NCBI GenBank assembly: GCA_019057775.1
Contig: JAHLWT010000152.1
Location: forward strand, 1-36,178
DNA length: 36,178 nucleotides
Source of the DNA: Promethearchaeota archaeon
Lineage (GTDB): Archaea > Asgardarchaeota > Lokiarchaeia > Sigynarchaeales > SOKP01
Reading direction: 5' to 3'
Shown: in pieces, positions 23,624 through 32,603 of the stretch
Layout: each line of letters starts with the position of its first letter
How positions within the stretch are numbered: position 1 is the stretch's first letter
Program-made: the position numbers and the translations under genes
Notes under the pieces: generated by a model
The model's input: the letters and a program-made list of their open reading frames with translations, nothing else
What the model was told of the DNA's origin: nothing
The model's database searches: none

Positions 23624-25207
23624 ATGCTGAGACAAATAATTTTATTTGAAAAACAAGAACTAGTCTATGTAAAAGATTTTGCATTAGCTCTTGGAAGTGA
23701 CGAATTGGATAATGTTAAACGAATTATTCAAAAATATATTGATCTTCCCGTTCCTGGAAAGACCATCATTAATCACATCTCAAATTATCAAATTTTTCAT
23801 CGATCTTCAAAAAGCGTATACTATGTTTTTGTAACCGATATTTGTGATTCTCTTCAATATGTTGAGAGTCTCATATTGAAAACAATTAAGAAATTGGAAG
23901 AATTATTTCCAAATCCTCATGATATAAAAGAACCGAGTTCTAATAAATCTGAATTCTTAAAATTTTTAGTACAACTTCAGAAAGATTTGCACTCAAAAAT
24001 TTCGATAATTGGTCCCACAAATACAGGAAAGACTACACTTTATAATCTGTTAAAAACCGATAATGAAAAATTACTCACGGATTTTGCTAGAATCTCACAA
24101 TTTAAGATTGGTGGTGTTAGTTTTGATCTCTGGGATTTTCAATTAAGAGACAATTTTTCTTTATTATGGTCAAAATTTATTAATGGTTCCGATTTAGTTA
24201 TAGTCCTCTTTAACCTGGCTAATTACCATGTGAAAATTGTGAATAATTTTTTAAACCTTCAGAAATTAGAGGGAAAATATTCCAATTTATTAGTAATTGG
24301 AAATAAGAGAGAATTAGTTGATGATAGTGAGATTAAAAGAATCAAAAATATTTTAAACATTGGCGAATTTGAAGAATTTTCATTAAACGCTCCTGATGCA
24401 AAAGTGAAAATAACTCAACTTCTTATGGATATACTTAGATTAAAGAAGAAGTTCCCTAGTGATTTCGGAGAATTGGTGAAAGATGTAGATGCATTAGTTC
24501 TGGAAAACAAAAAAATTCAAGCCTTAGCTAAATATAAAGAATTATTAAGCGTTAGTCAGTCTTATCATAATATTATTTATACCAAAGCATTAGAACAAAA
24601 AATATCTGATCTCAATGAAAAAATTAAGGAACAAACTGAAAAGAGAAGAGAAAGAATTAGTAAAAAAGAATTTCCTCTACCAAAAACACTGGTATTTACA
24701 CGAAAAATCTCTGTAAAACCACTACCTTTGCCTGGTTCTACAGTCCAATCTTTAGAAAATAACAATGCAATTAAAGAGCCTTCTGCTTCAACTTCAAAAC
24801 CAATACAAAGTATGGTATCTTTTCAGAAACTAGATAGTAAACCAACAGTTAAACCTCGTATAATACAGAAAAAGCCTTCTAAACTTATTGTAAAACCTAA
24901 AGTTCCTAAAATATTTAAGGAGGATAAAACTCCTATTAAACCAGTTAGTACCAAAAAATTAAAACCGACAATGCCAATAGAATTATTTTCTCCTCATGAA
25001 GATATTGTTAAAGAAATAGAAACTCCTAAAGTTATTGATTTTCCTAAAGAATTGCAAAAGAGAATAATTGAGGGAGGAAGCTCATTAAGTATGCAATTAT
25101 GTGAACGATTGATAACCGAATTAAAAAATTCTTTAGACAGACCAATCTCTTTAAGCGATGTTAGGATGGCAGCAGATTTTTTTATAAAACAAGAACAAAT
25201 AATTTAA
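23624..25207 (+). CDS. Longin-like domain fused to a Ras/Arf-like GTPase
   Basis: 527 residues. Residues 1-95 have a longin/roadblock-like pattern ('LRQIILFEKQELVYV', 'VYYVFVTDICDSLQYVES'). Residues 124-280 are a small GTPase: P-loop 'GPTNTGKTTLYNLL' (130-143, complete), 'FDLWDFQLRDNFSLLW' (G3 Trp-Asp kept, but the usual Gly and Gln are absent), and 'LLVIGNKRELVDD' (G4, NKxD with Glu for Asp). G5 is weak. A helical hairpin (290-340) and a long Pro/Lys-rich linker (about 345-465) follow, then a 'MQLCERLITEL' helical end. GTP binding is likely, hydrolysis uncertain. Longin-GTPase fusions are an Asgard hallmark; it may recruit the neighbouring factors to membranes. Confidence 0.75.
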   Translation: MLRQIILFEKQELVYVKDFALALGSDELDNVKRIIQKYIDLPVPGKTIINHISNYQIFHRSSKSVYYVFVTDICDSLQYVESLILKTIKKLEELFPNPHDIKEPSSNKSEFLKFLVQLQKDLHSKISIIGPTNTGKTTLYNLLKTDNEKLLTDFARISQFKIGGVSFDLWDFQLRDNFSLLWSKFINGSDLVIVLFNLANYHVKIVNNFLNLQKLEGKYSNLLVIGNKRELVDDSEIKRIKNILNIGEFEEFSLNAPDAKVKITQLLMDILRLKKKFPSDFGELVKDVDALVLENKKIQALAKYKELLSVSQSYHNIIYTKALEQKISDLNEKIKEQTEKRRERISKKEFPLPKTLVFTRKISVKPLPLPGSTVQSLENNNAIKEPSASTSKPIQSMVSFQKLDSKPTVKPRIIQKKPSKLIVKPKVPKIFKEDKTPIKPVSTKKLKPTMPIELFSPHEDIVKEIETPKVIDFPKELQKRIIEGGSSLSMQLCERLITELKNSLDRPISLSDVRMAADFFIKQEQII

Positions 25208-25328
25208 AATATATATCTAAAATATTGTAGTAGAGTTCATCAAAAGTTCACAACTCACTTCTTTTAAAACTATTGAATATTAAATTACAAAATTATTATA
25301 ATTAATTTAAGAATTTAAAAAATTTTAA

Positions 25329-26828
25329 ATGAGTAAAATGAATGCTATAGAAAAACTTAAGGAATTTTTTGCCGAAATAATGAGATTAAATTACATTTCA
25401 TCTCTTTTGAATTGGGATCAGGAAGTTAACATGATGAATTATAAATCTGTTGAAGGTAGGTCAAAACAAGCATCATTAATACGTAAGTTAATTCATCAAA
25501 GAATAACATCCGAAAAAATAGGAAAATTAATAAAAGAAGCTGAAAACCTTACTCTTAACGAAATCGATAGCGCGATGTTACGCGAAATCACGAGAGAATA
25601 TAACCTAGAAACAAAATTACCCGTAAAATTAGTTATTGAAATTGCTGAAACAAGGGTATTAGCTGCGAAGGATTGGAGAGATGCCAGAGCAAAAAGCGAT
25701 TTTTCGATCTTCGAAAAAATTTTAGAAAAAACTGTAGAATTACAGAAGGAAAAAGCAGAAAAACTTGAGACTTATCATGATCTGTACTCTACATTAATAG
25801 ATTTATATGAACCCGGTGTAAATTATGTATGGATTGCCAATATCTTTAATCCAATTAAACCAAAATTAATTGATTTTGTTAAGAAGCTAAATTCTTCTTC
25901 AGATAAACCTGATGATTCTATTTTTAAGAAGCATTATGATGAGGATAAACAATTTGCATTAAGTAACAAAATTATTAAAAAATTGAATTTTGATTTTGGT
26001 TATGGCCGTCAAGATAAAGTAACTCATCCATTTACAACTTCTCTTGCATCAAAGGATGTTAGGATCACTACGAGGACATCGGAACCCTTTCCAGACTGCA
26101 TTACAAGTACGATTCATGAGTATGGTCATGCAATTTATGAGATGGGTATTAAGAAAGAGCTTCACGATACGATTTTATGCACTGGTACATCAATGGGAAT
26201 TCATGAGTCTCAATCTCGCACGTGGGAAAATATTGTAGGAAGAAGCAAAGAATTTTGGATGTATTGGTATCCAACTTTTCAAAAATACTTTCCTGAAAAT
26301 CTAAAAGATTATCCATTGAATGAATTTCATAGAGCTATCAATATTGTTCAACCCTCTTTCATTAGAGTGAATGCGGATGAAGTAACTTATGGTTTGCATA
26401 TTATTTTAAGATTTGAAATAGAAAAAGATCTCATTGAAGGGAAAATTCAAGTTAATGAATTACCAGAGATATGGAATACTAAATTTGAAGAATTATTAGG
26501 GATAGTTCCTCCAAATGATGCACAAGGTGTTTTGCAAGATGTGCATTGGAGTGGTGGGAACTTAGGGTATTTCCCCACTTATTTTCTTGGAAATCTATAT
26601 GGAGCACAGATATACGCAAAAATATTAGAGAAAATGCCCAATTTGCATGATGATTACAAAAAAGGTGAATTTTCCAATTTACTGAACTATTTGAGAGAAA
26701 ATATTCATCAATATGGTAGTATATATAGAGCAAATGAGTTAATTAAGAGAGTTACTGGAGAAGACTTGAATTCAGACTATTTTTTGAAATACATAGAAGA
26801 GAAATTCTACCCCATTTATGGATTATAA
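25329..26828 (+). CDS. M32-family metallocarboxypeptidase (Taq type)
   Basis: 499 residues, the family's normal length. The zinc-binding motif is HEYGH at residues 263-267 ('STIHEYGHAIYEMG') and the third ligand is the Glu in 'MGIHESQSR' (E293). The opening 'LLNWDQEVNMM' and the end 'FYPIYGL' are family hallmarks. It removes C-terminal residues from peptides in the cytoplasm, with broad specificity. The ATG at 25329 gives the usual N-terminus; another ATG three codons on is possible. It stands alone, and ends convergently with the gshB gene. Confidence 0.95.
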   Translation: MSKMNAIEKLKEFFAEIMRLNYISSLLNWDQEVNMMNYKSVEGRSKQASLIRKLIHQRITSEKIGKLIKEAENLTLNEIDSAMLREITREYNLETKLPVKLVIEIAETRVLAAKDWRDARAKSDFSIFEKILEKTVELQKEKAEKLETYHDLYSTLIDLYEPGVNYVWIANIFNPIKPKLIDFVKKLNSSSDKPDDSIFKKHYDEDKQFALSNKIIKKLNFDFGYGRQDKVTHPFTTSLASKDVRITTRTSEPFPDCITSTIHEYGHAIYEMGIKKELHDTILCTGTSMGIHESQSRTWENIVGRSKEFWMYWYPTFQKYFPENLKDYPLNEFHRAINIVQPSFIRVNADEVTYGLHIILRFEIEKDLIEGKIQVNELPEIWNTKFEELLGIVPPNDAQGVLQDVHWSGGNLGYFPTYFLGNLYGAQIYAKILEKMPNLHDDYKKGEFSNLLNYLRENIHQYGSIYRANELIKRVTGEDLNSDYFLKYIEEKFYPIYGL

Positions 26829-26849
26829 CTCTTTTCAAGTTGTATCTCA

Positions 26850-26866
26850 TTTTTTTCTTTCTTTTT
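26850..26866 (+). terminator. T-rich terminator between M32 gene and gshB
   Basis: The tract of seven T then C-TTT-C-TTTTT about 20 bases after the stop codon at 26828 lies between convergent genes. Confidence 0.4.
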
Positions 26867-26872
26867 AAACTC

Positions 26873-27817
26873 TTATATAGCGGTATGAGAAGCTACTAAA
26901 CCACGAAAGTAGTCAATAATCTTTTCCTCTAAAACGATATTATTAAGGTTATTAATGTGTACAACCCCAGTTGGGCATGTAATATTGATTTCAGTAATGT
27001 AATCCCCTATCACATCTAATCCAATGAAATGTAAACCATTTTTAATAAGAAAATTTGATATATTTTCAACCATCTCATTTTCACGCTCCGTTATATTCGT
27101 TTTCCTCGCTATTCCTCCTTGTCCTAAATTAGCTAAGTAATTATTGTCTTTTGGTTCTCGTAAAACGGCTCCGATTATCTTTCCTCCTAATACTAAGATT
27201 CTTTTATCTCCAATGCTGACTTCGGGTAAATATTCTTGAATCATTACAGGTTTTGTATAATTATCTGTATAATTTTTTAGTATGTTCGCGGAATTTTCAT
27301 CATCTTTTTTAATCCAAACAACTGAACGCCCTTGGTAGGAAGCTAATGATTTAAGGATAAAACCATCATTATGTTTTTTTAAAAAAGACTCAAATTGAGA
27401 TTTTTCTGAGGTAACTACAGTTTCGGGAATAAATTCTGTAAACGGAAGAATAATTAATTTTTCATTAAAATCTCGTAATGCTTGAGGTGAATTAACAACT
27501 AGAGTTTTTGCTAAGGAGAGTAGTTCTGTACAATAGTGGAATGTCATGTCATAAGGAGGGTCTTTTCTCATGAAAATAATATCAAATAAATCCAATTTTG
27601 ATATCTTACTAGAACCAACTTTATAATTTTCATCGCTAAAGGAAAATGATTTCGAGACGCATTTGATTCCTTCCTTAAAGAAAATATCTTGAGTACAGCA
27701 GAAAAATACCTCTATTCCCTGACGATATGCTTCTTTCATTATTGCATATGTTGAATCTGTGTTATAATTCAGACTTTCAATTGGATCAATAATAAATAAC
27801 CATTTCATAATAAACAT
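26873..27817 (-). CDS. gshB: Glutathione synthetase (bacterial type, ATP-grasp)
   Basis: 314 residues (a start at 27808, 'MKWLFIIDPIESLN', fits the family better than the ATG at 27817). It joins gamma-glutamylcysteine and glycine with ATP. Family marks: 'IDPIESLNYNTDSTYAIM', 'IFMRKDPPYDMTF', 'VNSPQALRDFNEKL', 'LKSLASYQGRSVV' (glycine-rich ATP loop), 'VMIQEYLPEVSIGDKRIL', 'NLGQGGIARKT' and 'GLDVIGDYITEINITCPTG' with the metal-binding Glu/Asn. The start codon overlaps the gshA stop by one base (TAATG), so the two are translationally coupled. Cytoplasmic. The pair makes glutathione from Glu, Cys and Gly. Confidence 0.95.
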   Translation of the reverse strand: MFIMKWLFIIDPIESLNYNTDSTYAIMKEAYRQGIEVFFCCTQDIFFKEGIKCVSKSFSFSDENYKVGSSKISKLDLFDIIFMRKDPPYDMTFHYCTELLSLAKTLVVNSPQALRDFNEKLIILPFTEFIPETVVTSEKSQFESFLKKHNDGFILKSLASYQGRSVVWIKKDDENSANILKNYTDNYTKPVMIQEYLPEVSIGDKRILVLGGKIIGAVLREPKDNNYLANLGQGGIARKTNITERENEMVENISNFLIKNGLHFIGLDVIGDYITEINITCPTGVVHINNLNNIVLEEKIIDYFRGLVASHTAI

Positions 27818-29055
27818 TAATTAACAAGATTTTGTTTATGTTCATAAGCAATAGCTAAATCCGCTATCATTGTGAGTAATGAATATAAGGAGAATTTTCC
27901 ATTCTTATGGATTATTGGTTGAGTCTGCTTATTTTCAACAATTTTCTTGAATGACATTCCCCTTGTATTCAGATTTTTATTTGCTGTTTGTAAAATGTTG
28001 ACTCGCATAAATCCTCCTACTGCTTCTCCACCAACATTATAAATTACAGGTTCAGCAGGGCTACAATTTTCTAAGTAGTTGGTATAAATTCCTTCTTGGA
28101 TTAACACGCTATCGATTCGAGTTCTTCCTTTTCCAAAAATCATCTTTTTTCGATTTTTTGAATTGAGATTTTTAACATCTTCTCCTGAAGAAACACTAAC
28201 AATTCCTAACCCATAAGTACCTGAATTGTTTTTAACAAAAACTAGCGGGTCGTCACGAATATCATACTTCTCATATTTCAGAGATATTCTATCTATAATC
28301 AAATCAACAGCATCTGCAATAATATTTAGTGAATCTTTTTCTTTAAAATTAATATTATCAACACTGGTATAATACGCCCCTAATAGCCATGGATCAAATG
28401 AAGTAAAAATAGCTAATTCAGTGATCAGTTTATTAAAATATTGAAAGTGGGTACTTTTTTTCCTATTATACCAACCTAAATATATAGAAGGTAAAATAGG
28501 TTGACAAGTGTCTTCTAAAATTTTAGGCAGTGCTACTGAAAGATCGTTATTTAATATTATTATCCCATCATTAAATGATTTTGTGCACACTTTCCCATTA
28601 TTTATGAAGATTTTTTCAAATTTAATCTTTTCTACAGTATTTTCTAAACCCGCAAAAGGGAGGGGGTTATTTTCTTCTTCAATATAACCAATATTGGTAT
28701 TGAATCCGGCTGAATTTAAAACTTGCAATAAAACCTTGATATGTTCAAAATAATATACATTTCTTGTATGATTTTCTGGAATAATTAGGATATTTCTATT
28801 AGGAGATATTGAAGATAAATATGTTAATAATTTTGTTGAAGCTAGTTGCCGAGAATCTAAGTCAAGATTATTGAAACCTGCAGGAAATATATTAGAATCA
28901 ACGATCGACGCTTTGTATCCACTATCTCTAACATCAAAAGAAGAAAATATGGGGAGAGGAATGCTACTTTCTTCTAATGATTTCACTTTGCTTTTATACC
29001 AAGAGAATATCTTCTCTTCTTGCGGTTTCAGACGATTATAAAGTTGTTCTAGCAT
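27817..29055 (-). CDS. gshA: Glutamate-cysteine ligase, GshA of the PF08886 type
   Basis: 412 residues. This is not the common E. coli-type GshA but the family best known from Proteobacteria (PF08886, TIGR02049). Marks: 'FDVRDSGYKASIVDSNIFPAG', the following 'FNNLD', 'IPENHTRNVYYFEHI', 'WYNRKKSTHFQYFN', 'FVKNNSGTYGLGIVSV', 'EPVIYNVGGEAVGGFMRVN' and 'NLNTRGMSF'. It makes gamma-glutamylcysteine with ATP, the first and rate-limiting step of glutathione synthesis. It directly precedes gshB in one operon. Such a pair is unusual in an archaeon and suggests acquisition from bacteria. Confidence 0.95.
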   Translation of the reverse strand: MLEQLYNRLKPQEEKIFSWYKSKVKSLEESSIPLPIFSSFDVRDSGYKASIVDSNIFPAGFNNLDLDSRQLASTKLLTYLSSISPNRNILIIPENHTRNVYYFEHIKVLLQVLNSAGFNTNIGYIEEENNPLPFAGLENTVEKIKFEKIFINNGKVCTKSFNDGIIILNNDLSVALPKILEDTCQPILPSIYLGWYNRKKSTHFQYFNKLITELAIFTSFDPWLLGAYYTSVDNINFKEKDSLNIIADAVDLIIDRISLKYEKYDIRDDPLVFVKNNSGTYGLGIVSVSSGEDVKNLNSKNRKKMIFGKGRTRIDSVLIQEGIYTNYLENCSPAEPVIYNVGGEAVGGFMRVNILQTANKNLNTRGMSFKKIVENKQTQPIIHKNGKFSLYSLLTMIADLAIAYEHKQNLVN

Positions 29056-29625
29056 TCTTTATCTAAATCTTTGGCTAGTTTGTATGTAAATGACAATCCC
29101 AACCCATGTATCTAATAATCTCTATGAGAATTCAAGATTATTTATTCTTTAATGAAAATTCTCCTTTTTAAACTTATCCTTTTAAGGGATTTTGGGCTCT
29201 TTGAGCATAAATAACAGACAGGAGAGGCACTGATATTGTTATAGTTATTTAGAACATCATCCTGTCGATTACAAATAATATCAACTTTATTTAAAGAATT
29301 ACAGAATTTAATGCCTGTAAACATAAAAGAGAGAAAGAAAAAGAAGCAAGTTAAGAAACAGGTGTAAGATAAAAGTCATCTTTTACTTCTCAAATCTCTC
29401 AGTGTAGGAAAAAAAGTGATCAAAGTTATTAGTCACTCATAAATTTTGTATTTAAATTCCACATTTTTTCCTTTTTTTCTACACCTAACAATAGAGCTGA
29501 TGTTTAGAATACATGACCAAATATATAACTAACTTTATGATGTAATTAAAATGATATACTCGAGCTTAAAGAAAAAAAGAAAGAATTGGAGTATTAGCTC
29601 AAAGATTTAATAAAAATATAATAAA
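29056..29625. other. 570-base intergenic region with long imperfect inverted repeat
   Basis: No good gene is seen. It contains GTGTAGGAAAAAAAG (29402-29416) and CCTTTTTTTCTACAC (29470-29484), which pair over about 14 positions with one bulge and enclose 53 bases. The A-rich tract near 29569-29588 reads as T-rich on the minus strand and probably ends transcription of the upstream membrane-protein gene. The gshA promoter should lie close to 29056. Confidence 0.45.
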
Positions 29626-30465
29626 TTAGTTTTTTCTCAACAAATTTGATCTTTTATAAAAACCAAAAAAGATTACGATAAAAATGATTAGATCTGTTAA
29701 TTCTGCGATAATAACGAAAAGAGATGATATTCCGATAATGGATTGTATTAAGGGTCTTATTATTGATGAAATTAGATATAAACTGAAACCTATCATTAAA
29801 ATGTACGTATTAACCTGAGAAAGACGCTTATTTCTCCAAGCAAAATTAAATAACCAAGCAATAGTAATCAGTGAAGGAATTACAATTATTGGATATACGT
29901 AACCAAACATTTCTCTACGTGGAATAATAATACCGACAATAATTTCAATAACAATAACTACTATGAGAATTCGAATATTAGTTTTATTTTGAGTTTTCTC
30001 ATTAGATAATCCTTTAAATCTATCTTTAAGTGAAAGTGAAAATAATATCATGTGTATGCTGAGATAAATCATTGGGAGGAGATCAAAAATCGCGATAAAA
30101 TAACGAGCCTTAAGCACTATGAAACTTAATTCTACATTTTGATAATAAACAAAATCACCGAATAAATCCAAACTTTTCCCGAATATAAGCAGTAAAAAAA
30201 ATAATCCAAAGAGAAAAGGTATATCTGAGAAATATTGTGCTTCTTGTTTGAACCAACTATAAAAGGTATATATGGCCATTAAAGAAACAATAGAAATTCG
30301 CATTCCTATAATTAGGACAACTCCGAAAGCTCCTTCATGTACTTGGTAGGATTCAATTAGAGTAGACCAATTAAAAACATATAATAAGACAACAGCAATT
30401 ACTCCTATTATTACCCCAAATATTAATAATAAGAGATATGTTCTTTTAATTTTTTGAAGCGTCAT
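29626..30465 (-). CDS. Polytopic membrane protein of unknown function (about 7 TM)
   Basis: 279 residues with seven or eight hydrophobic helices, a Lys-rich N-terminus ('MTLQKIKRTYLLLL') and a short basic C-terminal tail ('FYKRSNLLRKN'). Charged residues inside the membrane include the Asp and Lys of 'FGKSLDLFGDFVYYQ' and 'KARYFIAIFDLLPM'. The layout recalls sensory or histidine-kinase 7TM domains, but no kinase or rhodopsin motif (no retinal Lys in the last helix) is visible. I do not recognise a family. It lies 61 bases downstream of the small zinc-finger gene on the same strand. Confidence 0.75.
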   Translation of the reverse strand: MTLQKIKRTYLLLLIFGVIIGVIAVVLLYVFNWSTLIESYQVHEGAFGVVLIIGMRISIVSLMAIYTFYSWFKQEAQYFSDIPFLFGLFFLLLIFGKSLDLFGDFVYYQNVELSFIVLKARYFIAIFDLLPMIYLSIHMILFSLSLKDRFKGLSNEKTQNKTNIRILIVVIVIEIIVGIIIPRREMFGYVYPIIVIPSLITIAWLFNFAWRNKRLSQVNTYILMIGFSLYLISSIIRPLIQSIIGISSLFVIIAELTDLIIFIVIFFGFYKRSNLLRKN

Positions 30466-30526
30466 AATTTTAATTTTTTCACCTAACTATAAAAAATAAA
30501 CTAAGAAATGTTGTTTTTTCATTAAG

Positions 30527-30715
30527 CTATGCATAACAATAGATATGATGCTTAGTTATACAACCCTTACAAAAAGTCTCTCCACATATAGCACATACAA
30601 TCTCCTCATCGTGTTCGATATCTAACACAAGACTACACCAATTGCAATGATTATACCTGTATGCAAATGTATATTGATGGCGCCTAAACTTATTTGCCTT
30701 TAACCGATAAAGCAT
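30527..30715 (-). CDS. Small FYVE-spaced zinc-finger protein
   Basis: 62 residues. Ligand positions C24, C27, C41, C44, C49, C52, H56/H57 and C60 give C-x2-C-x13-C-x2-C-x4-C-x2-C-x3/4-H-x2/3-C. The core 'VCAICGETFCKGC' has the same spacing as the FYVE/treble-clef finger (Cys-x-x-Cys-Gly-x-x-Phe-Cys-x-x-Cys), though the basic RRHHCR patch that binds PI3P is missing. The N-terminus is basic and may bind nucleic acid, membrane or protein. The ATG at 30715 precedes all the Cys ligands. Likely an interaction module for the adjacent membrane protein. The family call is by spacing only. Confidence 0.65.
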   Translation of the reverse strand: MLYRLKANKFRRHQYTFAYRYNHCNWCSLVLDIEHDEEIVCAICGETFCKGCITKHHIYCYA

Positions 30716-30915
30716 ATACTTACATCTAAAAAGGAGTTTATAAACTTCGTTAAAATCTTACAAAAAAATCTAATGAAACTTTAAACTATTTTTTTGATTT
30801 CCGTATCATTTCTTTCCTTTTTGCTACGAGCGAATATCCAAATACATTTGACTTCGATTTTTTTAGCAAATTTCAAGTGGAAAAAAGAAAAAAGTGAATA
30901 TTTTAGACACAAATT

Positions 30916-32526
30916 CTAAACAAACGTTTTTAAGACTTTCCTAAAAAGATTCGATTTTTGAAACATCCTTAGATAAAGAGGTGGTCTAGTCACACCGTTT
31001 AGCCTCTGAAGATATCTATCAATCTGTTCTTGAGTAGGAACTAAATGTTCTTTCCATGAGGGAAAAATTAAGCTGGAAACGTTCCTGAATAGATTATATC
31101 TTTTTTCAAAAATAGGTCGCTGCTTGGGGATATTCTTGAGCAATTCCATAAAACTAAGAAGGGAAGTACCCCGTTCTCTTTCGATATATTCATAGATTTT
31201 ATATGTTAACGGTAACATGTCCTCGAATCCTGGTTTAAAGTGAGGATGTGTATAAGATTGAAAGCCTTCGATATAGTAAAAATCATAAGGTACATTTAAT
31301 AAACGTCCATTTTTCTGATAATCAACCCAGAGCGGTGTCTCGGGTAGAATTTTCAAATTATGAACGGTAATTCCATAAATATCTAAATCGACCACTCTCT
31401 TAATTTCGTCCCAAACTGACTCATGAGTGTGATGGTCGAAACCTATTATAAATGTAGCATATGTTGCGATTCCATAATCTTTTAATTTGTCAAGAATTTG
31501 TTTTGTTTCACGGTGGTTTATATTTTTATCATAATGCTTAGAAAAACTTTCTAATCCCACATTAAAACCATAAAATCGTAATGATGAGTTCGAAATCCTT
31601 TCAAAATCAAATTTTTTTAGTGATGCAACCGAAGCTGCTGCCATTAGAGGATAATCTTCAGGTTCATCATTAAAGAGATCAAAAAGCTCATACCACCATT
31701 TTTTTTGAATAATCCCTTGAGGTTCACAAAGAAGAATCGCGATATCTTTTTTCATATTTCTTCGGTATTCAACAATTTTATCATGGACCAACTGTGGTGA
31801 AAATAAAGGTTTAGTGAATTTTCCATCAAATAGCTTAGTAGTTACACAAAAATCACAATTGTTAGGACATCCTAGTTTAGTAACTATTTGAGCTAATTCC
31901 GTTTTAAAATCGACGCCATATAGAGTAAAAAAATTAGCAGCAGGAATAACTTCTAAATTATAAGGACGATTCACATCTTCATGGAACAAATCTCTTAAGA
32001 AACGAACACCGTCTCCTCTTCCGATCATATCCACATATTTTTCAGTTCCGGGAAATAAAGCTCCCACATTGCCTGCAATGGTTGTTATGGTAGGATCGTA
32101 CTTCCTTATGGCTTTTGCAGTCTCTACAAATTGAGAATAACCTGACATAAACACACTAAATCCAACGTGAGAATAAGGGTTTCCTTCGTTTTTAGCACGC
32201 TCTAATTTGGTTAATACCATATCGGGAGTAATATTTCCAATCATTAAATCAGTAGGAGTTTCTAAATTGTCAGCTAAGAAAGAGCAAGAAGGACTTGAAT
32301 TATAATCTCGTATGCTAAATTTTAATCTATCGGGCCAAAGAGGTTTTAAGTCAAATACTTCTTTTGGAAGCCACCTTTCCATAGTCGGAAAAGCTTCTAA
32401 CAACTCACTTCTAAATTTTTGCAAACCTGTATAAAACATATATTCATACGTAATTTCAAAACGCATTTGGTTAATTAACAAAAATCTCGAACTTTTATTT
32501 GTTTTTTTCATAATAATTCTATTCAT
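30916..32526 (-). CDS. B12-binding-type radical SAM enzyme
   Basis: 536 residues. An N-terminal cobalamin-binding-like Rossmann domain (about 100-180) reads 'HVGFSVFMSGYSQFVETAKA' and 'TTIAGNVGALFPG' and 'VDMIGRGDGVRFL'. The SAM domain follows with 'LGCPNNCDFCVTTKLF', a CX3CX2C motif. Such enzymes carry out methylations or other radical changes at unreactive carbons of cofactors, lipids, peptides or antibiotics. It is the third gene of the co-directional run with the double GNAT and GNAT-DUF998 genes (77- and 90-base gaps), which suggests a common pathway. The substrate is unknown. Confidence 0.85.
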   Translation of the reverse strand: MNRIIMKKTNKSSRFLLINQMRFEITYEYMFYTGLQKFRSELLEAFPTMERWLPKEVFDLKPLWPDRLKFSIRDYNSSPSCSFLADNLETPTDLMIGNITPDMVLTKLERAKNEGNPYSHVGFSVFMSGYSQFVETAKAIRKYDPTITTIAGNVGALFPGTEKYVDMIGRGDGVRFLRDLFHEDVNRPYNLEVIPAANFFTLYGVDFKTELAQIVTKLGCPNNCDFCVTTKLFDGKFTKPLFSPQLVHDKIVEYRRNMKKDIAILLCEPQGIIQKKWWYELFDLFNDEPEDYPLMAAASVASLKKFDFERISNSSLRFYGFNVGLESFSKHYDKNINHRETKQILDKLKDYGIATYATFIIGFDHHTHESVWDEIKRVVDLDIYGITVHNLKILPETPLWVDYQKNGRLLNVPYDFYYIEGFQSYTHPHFKPGFEDMLPLTYKIYEYIERERGTSLLSFMELLKNIPKQRPIFEKRYNLFRNVSSLIFPSWKEHLVPTQEQIDRYLQRLNGVTRPPLYLRMFQKSNLFRKVLKTFV

Positions 32527-32603
32527 TTGTAATTAAATCAAATAATAACGTGTCTATATTTAAAGGAAAAAATATCAAAAAAATATATTATTCTTGTATG
32601 ATA

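Noticed and set aside
29142..29324. 60-residue minus-strand frame with four Cys in the gshA upstream gap
   Set aside because: The Cys spacing fits no finger, no ribosome-binding site is seen, and the frame looks like chance in AT-rich DNA.
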